A DNA stretch of 64,000 bases from positions 211,858,035 to 211,922,034 of the forward strand of contig OY992539.1 of NCBI GenBank assembly GCA_963921195.1, read 5' to 3'. Origin of the DNA: Pegoplata infirma (taxonomy: Eukaryota > Arthropoda > Insecta > Diptera > Anthomyiidae). The notes beneath the pieces are model-generated. The model was not told where the DNA came from and ran no database searches. It saw nothing but the letters and a program-made list of their open reading frames with translations. Positions within the stretch are counted from its first letter, which is position 1, and each line of letters starts with the position of its first letter. Both the position numbers and the translations under genes were made by a program. Of this stretch, positions 45,992 through 55,890 are shown one piece after another.

Positions 45992-48905
45992 CACTGTGGT
46001 CAATATTTTGAGATAGCGGCCAAAACTCCTTTTGGTTTTTGTTCTCCGATTTTAAAGTTATTAGACTCATATGAAAGTAGACAGTAGTAAACCTCGGGAG
46101 CCAAAAAATTAGAACTCTATTTCAACTATTTCACTGAGAACAGGGTGGTCCAAAATGGGCTTTTTCAGAATTCAGTAAATTTATGATATTTTTAGTTAAT
46201 TTTTAAAGTTTAAATGATCATAACTTTTTTGTTTTTCAAGATTTTTGGACGAAATAAATTTTGTGTTGTAACTTAACTTATTTCCTATTACTGGTAAAAA
46301 AATTTAAGCTCTACTGTTTTCAGAACAATTTAAATATTTTTTTTAAAAAAGGTAAAATTTCTCGGAAATTTCCTACTTCATAGAGTACAACTCCTGTGAA
46401 TCAAGCTGAGTCAAAACACAAATTTACTATTTTGTAGTCCTAACTCTCCCCTACATTCCTATATATACATGTCCATGCATCGGGACTGCACTTTTTGAGC
46501 TACAGCAATTTTTCTGACCCAAGGTAAGATATTCGGTACAAATGCACGTCATATTTTTTGAGAAGTTATTTGTATGTGAAAGTGGCTATTATGCATATAT
46601 TTTGATGAAATTTTGTACAAGAGTTCTTATTGACCCAAAAAATAATTCTGTTGAAATTAGGAGAAGTTGGCCCATATTTGGACCTAGTCCACATAGAAGG
46701 GTGTATCAAAATTTTGACAAAAATGACAATAGAACTCTCAAATTATGTGGTATCTGGCAATTCATTTGGAAAAGGTAAAAAATGATTTTATTGCCATCTA
46801 ATATTACATAACTTAAATACCTGAAAATAGCAAATAAATTTAAAACCAATGGAAATAACCTGTGGATCCTTGAACCTATCAAAAAGACCTATCCTTGGAC
46901 CTATCAAAAGGACCTATCCTTTTACATATCAAAAGGACCTATCCTTGAACCTATCAAAAGGATCTATCCTTGGTCCTATCAAAAGGACCTATCAGAAGGA
47001 CCTATCAAATGGACCTATCCTTGGACTTATGAAAAGGACCTATCCTTGGACCAATCAAAAGGACCTATCCTTAGACCTATCAAAGGGACCTATCGTTTGA
47101 TCTCTCAAAAGAACCTATCCTTGGACCTATCAAAAGGATCTATCCTAGTACCATGATCTATTAAAAGGACCTATCCTTTTACATATCAAATGGACCTATC
47201 CTTTCACCTATCAAAAGGACCTATCCTAGGACCTATCAAAAGGACATATCCTTGGACCTACCAAAAGGACCTATCCTTTTACATATCAAAAGGACCTATC
47301 CTTGGACCTATAAAAAGGACCTATCCTTGGACCTATCAAAAGGACCTATCCTTTGATCTATCAAAAGGACCTATCCTTTTGTATATCAAAAGGACCTATC
47401 AAAAAGGACCTATCCTTGGACCAATAAAGAGGACCTATCCTTGGACCTATCAAAAGGACCTATCCTTGGACCTATCAAAAGGACCTATCCTTTGATCTCT
47501 CAAAAGGACCTATCCTTTGATCTATTAAAAGGACCTATCCTTGGACCCACCAAAAGGACCTATCCTTGGACCTATCAAAAGGTCCTATCCTTGGACCTAT
47601 CAAATGGACCTATCCTTGGACCTATCAAAAGGACATATCCTTGCACCTATCAAAAGGACCTATCCTAGGACCTATCAAAAGAGCCTATCCTTGGATCTAT
47701 CAAAAGGACCTATGCTTGGACTTATCAAAAGGACCTATCCTATGACCTATCAAAAGGACCTATCCTTGGACCTATCAAAAGGACCTATCCTAGTACCAGT
47801 CAAAAGGACCTATCCTTGTACCTATCAAAAGGACCTATCCTTTGATCTATTAAAAGGACCTATCCTTTTACATATTAAAAGGACCTATCCTTTGATCTAT
47901 CAAAAGGGCCTATCCTTTTACATTTTAAAAGGACCTATCCTTGGACCTATCAAAAGGACCTATCCTTGGACCTATCAAAAGGACCTATACTAGGACCCAT
48001 CAAAAGGACCTATCCTTGGACCTATCCAAATGACCTATCCTAGGACCAGTCAAAAGGACCTATCCTTGAACCTATCAAAAGGACCTATCCTTGGACCTAT
48101 CAAAAAGACTAATCCTTGGACCTATTAAAAGGACCTATCCTTTTACATATTAAAAGGACCTATCCTAGGACCTATCAAAAGGACCTTTCCTTTTACATAT
48201 CAAAAGGACCTATCCTTGAACCTATCAAATGGACCTATCCTTGGTCCTATCAAAAGAACCTATCAGAAGGACCTATCAAAAGGACCAATCCTAGGACCTA
48301 TCAAAAGGACCTATCCTTGGACTTATGAAAAGGACCTATCCTTGGACCAATCAAAAGGACCTATCCTAGGACCTATTAAAATTACCTATCCTTGGACCTA
48401 TCAAAAGGACCTATCACAGGACCTATCAAAAGGACCTATCCTTGGACCTATCAGAAGGACCTATCCTAGGACCTATCAAAAGGACATATCCCTGGACCTA
48501 TCAAAAGCACCTATCCTAGGACCTATCAAAAGGACAAAGGACCTGTGAATATTGAGACTAAATAAATGTCAGGGGCCAAATGTTGGCATTTTCTGACCAA
48601 AATTAAGTTTAGGAATAATAAATAAGTATTGGTTGTAAAATACGATTGAAGAAAATAAGAAATTATAAAAAAATACCTATTTAAAATGTCAAAATATTCA
48701 ACTTTTACATGGAAACTCAACAAAAAATTAAAATGCATTTTTAACTCCACATTACTTACGTTCCTATCAGTCGATTTTTACGTTTGAACACGCAAATTGA
48801 AGCTTAAAGTCCCTCCTATTGAACAAAACAAATTGCGTAAAAAAATACCAATCCGGTCAAAAGTTATAGAGTTTTGACCGCTATCTCGCGAAATTGACCA
48901 CTGTG
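45992..48905. mobile_element. Transib-like nonautonomous element, 2.9 kb, carrying a 24-bp array
   Basis: The left end is CACTGTGGTCAAT, the right end (reverse complement) CACAGTGGTCAAT. The TIR continues to 38 bp at 31/38 identity, including GAGATAGCGG and CAAAACTC. CGTCG is duplicated at 45987-45991 and 48906-48910. Ends beginning CACAGTG or CACWATG with GC-rich 5-bp target duplications are known for the Transib superfamily, source of the RAG recombinase. Here the right terminal heptamer equals the RSS heptamer consensus. No transposase remnant was recognised; the inside is AT-rich flank plus the array 46861-48543. Confidence 0.8.
46861..48543 (+). repeat. Tandem array 4, 24-bp unit (CTATCAAAAGGACCTATCCT), about 70 copies
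   Basis: The unit is CTATCAAAAGGACCTATCCT plus TGGA. Each unit consists of two related 12-mers (GGACCTATCAAA and GGACCTATCCTT). Variants include TTTTACATATCAAA and TTTGATCTATCAAA, often adjacent, giving a hint of higher-order order. As 24 is divisible by 3, the forward frames stay open for long stretches (for example 47541-47993, repeating G-P-I-L-x-P-I-K-R-T-Y-P). There is no initiation context, signal or splice evidence for translation. Confidence 0.93.
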
Positions 48906-49035
48906 CGTCGTCTCGTTGTAGCGAAACAGACCACAACAGATTATAGTGGGAATCGAACCCACGACACCCAAGTTTAACCAAGCTAGCACCCAAGTGGGCA
49001 ACCTCCACGAGCCATCCACAGTGACGGCGCGGTGA
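48906..49035 (-). mobile_element. tRNA-derived SINE (5' part), interrupted by the Transib-like element
   Basis: The minus strand reads GATGGCTCGTGGAGGTTG, then TAGCTTGGTTAAA (A-box-like), then GGGTTCGATTCCCAC at 48960-48946 (B-box consensus). The sequence cannot fold as a complete tRNA because spacing and arms do not fit, so a SINE head is the better call. The body runs to the Transib target CGTCG and possibly resumes left of 45991. Confidence 0.65.
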
Positions 49036-49039
49036 CATG

Positions 49040-49879
49040 TCAGTTAGTTAATGTAGTTAGTTAAGGACAGTTCAAAATGTCCTCACTCAAAGTCAGCAGT
49101 AGACAGGGCATGCTGACTTTTTGGTGACATGTTACCCAAAACTTCTTTGGGGAAATGTCTAATATTGGTCATACGAAAATACAAAAAATTTTCGTATTTC
49201 CTTAAGTTTTTATTTTTATCCATTTTCCTTTATAAATTATCTTTTTCATATTAAGAAAAAACTTTTCGCCTTTTTTAGTCCCAATTAGAAAAAAAAAATT
49301 GGAAAAAAAATTTCGCGAATAATTTTTTTTTTTAATATTCAATAGAGTTTAGATAATAAACATTCAGCAATTGTCTAAATAATATAAAAAAATATTTTTT
49401 TTTACATAAAAAAAAAAAAAAATAATCGCGAATATTGAAAAAAACTGATATTACAATGAGTTTTAGTGTACACGAACTAGCTTTAACAGACGGCTGTCGT
49501 AAATTCAAATCAAACTAAAAAAATTTGTATTGAACCAATTTTTTCACAAAAATAAAGATTTTTCGCGAACAAAAAATTTTTTCGCGAAAAAGTTCACGGT
49601 ATTATGGTTTGTTATGTTAGTTTAACAGACTTGAATGGTTTTAAATTCAAAAATTATCGCGAAAGTTTAAAAATATCGTTTTGTACTTGAGCATCAACAT
49701 TTTAAATCGCAAATATGAGCCCTAACTTCGAAAAACGGATAGCATCAGCGTCCTCGAATTAACTTTACCAGTAGGGTGCACAGCTTGTTAAAAAAAAGTG
49801 TCAAATGCGAGCACAGTGTAATTGTTTACAATGTTAAGACATGTCATCAAGCATAACCTATTATTTGTCAGAACCTGAA
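49040..49879. other. AT-rich intergenic, no gene seen
   Basis: TTTTTTCGCGAATAATT-type stretches with scattered TTCGCGA motifs (about 49310-49690). No gene recognised. Confidence 0.4.
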
Positions 49880-49888
49880 GACATTTCC

Positions 49889-50692
49889 GGTACTGCGCAA
49901 TAACTCCCAAATGAAATAAGTCCCAATGAAATAATTCCCAATGAAATAAGTTCTAAGAAAAATGAATTAACTCCACACTTTTAAAGATGAAATAACTCCC
50001 AAAGAAAAAATGAAATATGTGCCAATATTTGGGAGTTATTTAAAATCAAAATAATAACTCCCCAAAAAAATTAAAAAAAGTCCCAATGAGATAAGTGCCA
50101 AAGAAAATGAAATAAGTTCCAATTGGTTTTTTGTAATAAAGGTTTTCTGCGTAGCCGGCCTTCGGCCGGGCTTAGGGGTTACAAACTCCATGCATTAAAC
50201 CCACCCTCTCTGTAAACCAAAGCTATTTTGGTTATCAGGCCTTTTTGAGTCATAACAAATTTGATAGCATAAAGGCCTGCTACCCTAGAAAACTTTACTA
50301 TGCGGAGAGGGTGGGTTTAATGCATGGATTTTGTAATCCCTAAGCCCGGCCGAAGGCCGGCTACGCAGAAACAAATTTAAGCAAAAACAAAAACAATTGC
50401 ACAGAGGTGTATATTGTTTTCAATTAAAATGAAATAAGTCCCACCATTGATGAAATAACTCCCAATGCTTAACAAGAAATGAAATAACTCCCAATCTATG
50501 TTTTGTTGGGGGTTTTTTCATTTGGAAGTTATTTCATAATGAAATAAATCCCGACAAAATTTGTGCAATAAGTCCCACTACACTGGGACTAATTTCATAA
50601 TGAAATAAGTCCCAAATCATATGTAAAATTTTTGGGAGTTGTTTCATTTTTTTTTGGGGAGTTATTTCATTTGGGAGTTATTGCGCAGTACC
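49889..50692. mobile_element. MULE-like MITE, 9-bp target duplication
   Basis: The TIR GGTACTGCGCAATAACTCCC continues for about 30 bp and is perfectly matched at the right end. GACATTTCC is duplicated at 49880-49888 and 50693-50701. The interior consists of AATGAAATAAGTCCCA-type short repeats in both orientations and a nested GC-rich palindrome (50144-50371). A 9-bp duplication suggests Mutator-like; an 8-bp reading is possible but leaves an unmatched base. Confidence 0.82.
50144..50371. mobile_element. GC-rich palindromic insertion nested in the MULE-like MITE
   Basis: TTTCTGCGTAGCCGGCCTTC pairs with GAAGGCCGGCTACGCAGAAA. The ends continue CGGCCGGGCTTAGGG, and the inverted match extends through TGCATTAAACCCACCCTCTC. 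The CCGGCC-TTCG-GGCCGG segment is itself a tetraloop-like hairpin. Base composition is unlike the surrounding AT-rich DNA. No clear target duplication and no coding. Confidence 0.75.
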
Positions 50693-50701
50693 GACATTTC
50701 C

Positions 50702-51075
50702 TCCAGAAATCACTATGTAAATTTCCTCAGTGACACATTTTCCAACTGGGACAGTATCAGATAACCTACAGAGGTCCCCTGAAATTTGCTTTTAAGTCGT
50801 ATTAAGATTTTGAAAGCCTAATCGTCAATCCCCTTTAACTGATTTCTAACATATTTATCAGCTTCTTTGTTTAAATGCGTACTACGTACCTTTACAAAGT
50901 TTTCAAGTTGGTTATCTTAGATTTGATGATGACAAGTTTGAGTGTATCCCATGACTATTGCAATCTTAATGCGTCATTAAAAACTTGTGAGTGACATTAT
51001 GTTTTCAATTTATGTGACGTAATATATAAAATAATCATGGCATTCCCAGTTTTTTGCTTATTTGATTATGGACAG
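50702..51075. other. No gene seen
   Basis: Nothing recognisable; short stretch between two mobile elements. Confidence 0.4.
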
Positions 51076-51079
51076 GTGA

Positions 51080-51849
51080 TATTTTGAATATTATTGAAAA
51101 TCTTAACATAAACGAGTCACCGGAGCCAGATGGTATGACGGTTATGGTCCTGTAACAGTATGCTTTGTCTCGTCCTTTGGCAACAATATTTAGCTACTCG
51201 TACCGGGAAGGAGCTTTCCCCTCTTATTTGAAGGTAATCAACGTCCCGCCAATCCCAAAAAAAGTGAGGCTACAAACCCTGAAAACTACCAATTTGATTT
51301 ACACCACCCGGTAAATTGTATGGAGTCTAATTCACTTTTGTGCGATCGACAGAATGTCATTCGTAGAAGTCGTTCTACGAGAGAACTGCTAGCCTATCTT
51401 TCGGAACGTTCGAGTCGTTCTATTCATCAATTTGGTGAAAGCATAGTGGTTGCTCTAGATATTTCCAAGGCGTTTGATCGTGTGTGGCACGATGCACTTG
51501 TTTTCAAGATTATTGCGTTTGGTGTCGGTAGTGATTTCTTTCAATTTAGTCTATCGAGATTTCTTAGAGACCGCTTTGTACGTGTTGTTATTGATGGGTT
51601 CTCATCGGATGAGTTTCAGTTTAATCCAGGGTATCGCAAGATTCTGTTGTATTTTCTTCACATTTTATTATTTTTCATAACGACCCTCTGAGTCTAACTT
51701 CTAATCCCATCTATTCTTTCGCAGATGACAGCAACATTTGAAATTAATTTTCCTTTAATCATAGACTAAGTCTTACTAAGGTAAAAGCTCTGAGGCTGGA
51801 TAAGAATGAGCGTGTTCAGCAGAGAAACCTGCTACTCAACAGTTGAGAT
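51080..51849 (+). mobile_element. CR1/jockey-like LINE fragment (RT)
   Basis: Plus-strand RT fragments: SPEPDGMTVMVL near 51120; RRSRSTRELLAYLSERSSRS near 51370; VVALDISKAFDRVWH near 51450; VVIDGFSSDEFQFNPG near 51590; and the catalytic box in the form SFADDSN near 51725, after a deletion of the GVPQGS region. Stops are present. The 40860-41222 fragment looks like the C-terminus of the same family. Interrupted by the element at 51850. Confidence 0.82.
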
Positions 51850-53351
51850 TAGGGATGCCAAACGGGAAATCCCGAATCCCGGGATTTAACGGGATTGACA
51901 AATCCCGAATCCCGGGATTTATTTTTTTCCAATCCCGGGATTTTTCGGGATTTTCCGTTATTGAGAAATCCCGAAGAATCCCGGGATTTCGGGATTTTTT
52001 TGTCAAATATTGTAATCAAAATTGACTATTTCTTCAGTGTTTGTTGTCCGATGGTAACAAAATGGATATCGTTTGAAAGGTGTTTGAAATATCTTTCTAA
52101 TGAGGCATGTTGGGCGTAAATTCTCTTACTCTTTTGGGGTACAATTTAATTTTCAGGTCGTATTACTTAATATACAGAAGGGTGAAGTATATTTTCCTTT
52201 TTTCGAATTTAAAAATGGTCGGAGTCAGAATTGATGCCTTTTAGGGTCGATATTGTTCCTGCAGGGAAATGTCTTTAGGTTCCTTTTTTACTTCAAAATC
52301 GGAAAATTCAGAACAAAGTAAAACATTTTTTTACTTTGTTTGAAACTTTCACATTTTCTTGTCTAAAAAGGAGCCCTACGAGCCCTAGGTCCAATATTTT
52401 TTTTTGTATAAATATTGACCCTAAAAGGCAACTATTCCGACCCCGACGATTTTAAAATTCGGAAAAAAAAATCCCTCACCCTAATTTATAGGGAATCATT
52501 AAGTAATCCATCTGTAAAGTTAATTTTTAACAGTTTTAGTTCGTAAATAAGTTAAAGCGGATGAGTGGAAAATTTCCCCCTTGAAGAACCAAAACAGCCT
52601 CTGAAAACCCAAATTTGTTTACCAATTTGTACTTTTGTTAAGCAAATGACACATTTTTAATTTTCACCTAGCCAGAAAATGCAATTTTCTCGTCCCGCCC
52701 CTTTTTGTGGGCGTGAATATAAAAAATAATATAAATAATGATAAAATTCTGTTACTTAAGCGTAAATAATGTATTTGTCAACATTTATCGCAAAGGGAAG
52801 ACAACCGTTAAAATGCGATTCGCCTACCAATAGGACAATTAATACAAATTTTGTATTGGTAGAGGACATTGGGAACACCTTCCCCTCGCGAGAAATTGTA
52901 ACAAATTTACTAACACAATGTTATCATTATTTAAACAAATATTTCATATCCACATCTACAAAATAGGCCGACCGAAAAAGAGTATTTTCTAATATTTTAA
53001 ATTCGACTACATCGCGTCTTTCACAGACACACATCGCTTGAGTCTATTCAAATCGGTCATAGCTGTTCCTAAATTTTCGGTTTTTCTATGCTAAATATGT
53101 GAAACTTTACGAAAAATATTCAATGGTTATGAATTAATTGAATATTTAATTATAAAAAACAATTATTAAAAATGTTACGTAAAAAACCTTAATTTTAATA
53201 AATCCCGAAATCCCGAAAAATCCCGAAATCCCGAAAAATCCCGGGATCCCGAAAAATCCCGAAATCCCGAAAAATCCCTGGATCCCGGGATTAGAATTTT
53301 AAAATCCCGAATCCCGGGATTTGTAAATGTCAATCCCGTTTGGCATCCCTA
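51850..53351. mobile_element. hAT-type nonautonomous element, 1.5 kb, TCCCGAATCCCGGGA-rich ends
   Basis: The TIRs TAGGGATGCCAAACGGGA and TCCCGTTTGGCATCCCTA are perfect. GTTGAGAT is duplicated at 51842-51849 and 53352-53359 (8 bp). Both ends are rich in AATCCCGGGATTT palindromes. The interior (52030-53150) contains a dispersed repeat fragment (GGGCGTGAATATAAAA) and no transposase. Confidence 0.9.
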
Positions 53352-53359
53352 GTTGAGAT

Positions 53360-53700
53360 GTAGCATGTTTTGATTAGTTGATTCTGCTGAACGCAATTTT
53401 TTATGAATGTTTTGAAATATTGGAATTAATGATTGTTCTTTTTATATTTTTATTTATTTTATCTGTGGAAATTACTATTTTTATGATATTTTTGTTTATT
53501 TCCTTAAATAACGTAAAAAAAATGAAAAAATTTCAATAAAACAGCTTATTTATCAGTTTGTGATCAAATGTAGCATAATTTTTAACGCTACCAGTGATGA
53601 GTAGCGCTCACTCAACATGTTGACTGAAATGTCAAAAATTAAACCGTTCAGCAGAATGTTGAGGAGCAGCTGGGTAGCAGCTTTCTCTGCTGAACGTACC
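53360..53700. repeat. GTTCAGCAGA inverted repeats, otherwise no gene
   Basis: GTTCAGCAGAGAAAC (about 51813), TTCTGCTGAACGC (about 53381), CGTTCAGCAGAATG (about 53646) and CTCTGCTGAACG (about 53685) form inverted pairs. Possibly one or two small MITEs, with the hAT-like element inserted between the first pair. No boundary could be proven. Confidence 0.45.
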
Positions 53701-54545
53701 CAATGACATGCTCAATCATGATCTTACGACACAATCCGAGTGGGGTCGATTTTAATGCTCGGAAGCTGAGCAGCGATTGTGGCCATAGCGCGATCTTGAA
53801 GAAGATAACAATACCACAAAATGTGGACTGTGCTCCCTCTATCAACCCTTTTGAGCTCCACTTTACCACTATGATACCATCCAGTAAGTCTTGGATAAGA
53901 GCCATTCGGGGTAGTGGAGATTCCATAGAATTTTACACGGATGGATCGAGGCTGCATGAACAAGTAGGATTTGGAGTCTATTCGGAAGAGCTTCGATTGA
54001 GCCTGGCTCGAAGATTACCAGATCATTGCAGTGTTTACCAGGCAGAGATGCTAGCAATAAAGGAAGTCGCTGACTGGTTGAGTTGCAATGTCTTATCTAC
54101 AACCACAGTCAACATCTATTCTGACAGTCAAGCCGCGGTCAAATCCCTGGAGTCAATGTTTCTGAAAAAAAGATCTGCTCTTAACTGCCGTACGTCTTTA
54201 AATGAGGTGGCCAAGCAGTTTGACATACGACTCATTTGGGTCCCATAGAGAGACACGCCAGGGAACTGCAAAGCCGATTAGCTTACAAGACTGTGAACTA
54301 CCTTACAGGTTCCAACAGAATTGGAATGTGTTGGAGACGGAGACTAATCAGAGATGGGCAAATGGATCGACGTGTGAGACAACACGACATATCTGGCCTT
54401 CTCTTAATAAAAGCGCACAAGTGAGCTGATATTGCTTCCAAGAGGAGAGATTTCGGTAGTGGCTGTTGTAATTACCGAACACTGTCTTATAGGAAAGCAC
54501 GCAGAGCCGGTAAATGTGCCGTCAAATGACTTTTGCCGGTTAAAG
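53700..54545 (+). mobile_element. LINE copy 4 (RNase H and tail)
   Basis: Plus strand RNase H: FYTDGSRLHEQVGFGVYSEE near 53930, YQAEMLAIKEVADWLSCN near 54040, IYSDSQAAVKSLESMFL near 54115, RLIWVP then a stop at 54246. Later pieces of the tail are in other frames up to the point where CCGTCAAATGACTTTTGCCG breaks off. The RT and 3' end are missing. Confidence 0.87.
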
Positions 54546-54779
54546 ATTTCCTGGCCGTTACAAGTGTAGAGAAGTGTTAAACTCTTATTGTTAGTTGACA
54601 ATATACGTCCTATACTTCCTGCTGCAGAAGTTATTAGATCTTTTCTCAGCACATCTTTTGTTTATTCTCCCAGCGGTATAAATTCAATGTGCAAGATTTC
54701 AGATAAATTCCTGTTCAGCAGAAACCTGTCAGGAATTTTCAAATTTTGCAAGCTCATCAGCCTTAGAACTTCCTGAAAT

Positions 54780-55040
54780 GTTGCTGTCATAAGGAAACGA
54801 AAAGTGATGGACACTTTTAACGTTAAGTTTTATAATTTACTAATCACCGAGCAATTATTTTTCCGTTTCTAACGATTTTAAATAAAACATTCTGTTGTGC
54901 ATCTTGCACGTATTTTTTTCTTTGATTAGTTTGTATAAATTTTCTCATTCACAATAGTCATAATAATTTACAAAGATGCCACTTCCGCTTTGCAGAACAA
55001 GAGGTCTTGTTTTATTTTTGGCGCCCAACCTGGGGCTCCC
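54780..55040 (+). mobile_element. LTR retrotransposon remnant: LTR end plus tRNA-Lys primer-binding site
   Basis: TGGCGCCCAACCTGGGGCT at 55019-55037 matches, with one mismatch, the complement of the 3' end of animal tRNA-Lys, a standard primer-binding site for gypsy-group elements. AATAAA at about 54881 upstream would be the LTR polyadenylation signal. LTR limits are not established, and no gag or pol was recognised downstream. Confidence 0.5.
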
Positions 55041-55044
55041 TTTG

Positions 55045-55769
55045 TAACGAATGTGCTTTGTGCGAATGGTGGTGGAAAAGAACCACTCACAATCCGGTGA
55101 TTTTCTACACAATATGAAAGGGATATTTAAAATTTGGCAAAGCCGAATGTAACGTGTTCTATTTCAAAATCCTTCTAGTTTTGTGTAAAATTTATAAATT
55201 TCAAAAAACACAGAAATTTTACAACCTTTTTAAATTCTTGATTTTCGTTGTTTTTCTCCCAATACTTAAGATATTGGTTTATTAAAGTTAAAGTCAAATG
55301 AAGACTTTAGTTGTTCTGATTACCTCCCCTTTAAACAAATACAACTTACTTGACACCATTGACATATGACTAGATCTTAAACAAACACACTTTCGACTAA
55401 CACTTTTATTAAACAATTTTTATCACAACAAATTTCCTTTAAGATGAAACTTTTTAAAGCGGAAAGCAAGTAAAATTGACTATGGATAACCACAGGTAAA
55501 AACCAAAAACCTTTTTCTAAGTTCTAAATAAACACTTGTATAGTTTTATTAAAACTTAACATAGACATTGTACACTATTATTTACTATTATTTGTTTAGG
55601 ATTTTAATATATATACACTTAGAGAAAATAATTACGCAGGTTATATGAGTTTTAAATTAACTTATAATTTAATAACACTCGTGGGCTTCGGTGTAATGAC
55701 TGGAATTGACGCGAATCTGTTCTCCAAATCCAATATACATAACTTTTGAAAAATGCCCGAATAAACGTG
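55045..55769. other. Intergenic downstream of alkaline phosphatase, no gene seen
   Basis: AT-rich, without recognisable features. A plus-strand LTR leader remnant may extend a short way in. Confidence 0.4.
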
Positions 55770-55796
55770 TTTATTGAACTTTCCCATCAGTTTATT
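55770..55796 (-). terminator. Candidate poly(A) signals of alkaline phosphatase
   Basis: Two AATAAA hexamers on the minus strand at 55796-55791 and 55775-55770, 95-120 nt past the stop codon. Confidence 0.55.
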
Positions 55797-55890
55797 GAGA
55801 AAGCCAGAAGTTATTGCAAAACTTGAGAACTATAGTCTTGGTATCATCAATTCGCGTTCTTATCACAACAAGAAATTCACCAATTCGCTA

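Noticed and set aside
46542..46778. Possible transposase fragment in the Transib-like element
   Set aside because: The 78-codon frame shows no RAG1-core-like motif and sits in AT-rich flank; not enough to call.
46849..48548. Chain of ORFs with G-P-I-L-G-P-I-K-R-T-Y-P repeats
   Set aside because: 24-bp satellite inside a nonautonomous transposon; the frame is changed by indels, and there is no start context or splice sites.
48906..49035. True tRNA gene on the minus strand
   Set aside because: B-box is good, but the acceptor, D and anticodon arms do not fold with standard spacing; a tRNA-derived SINE fits better.
50144..50371. Bacterial contamination or insertion sequence
   Set aside because: It lies inside an element with intact TIRs and 9-bp duplication, has no ORF, and the flanks are fly-like.
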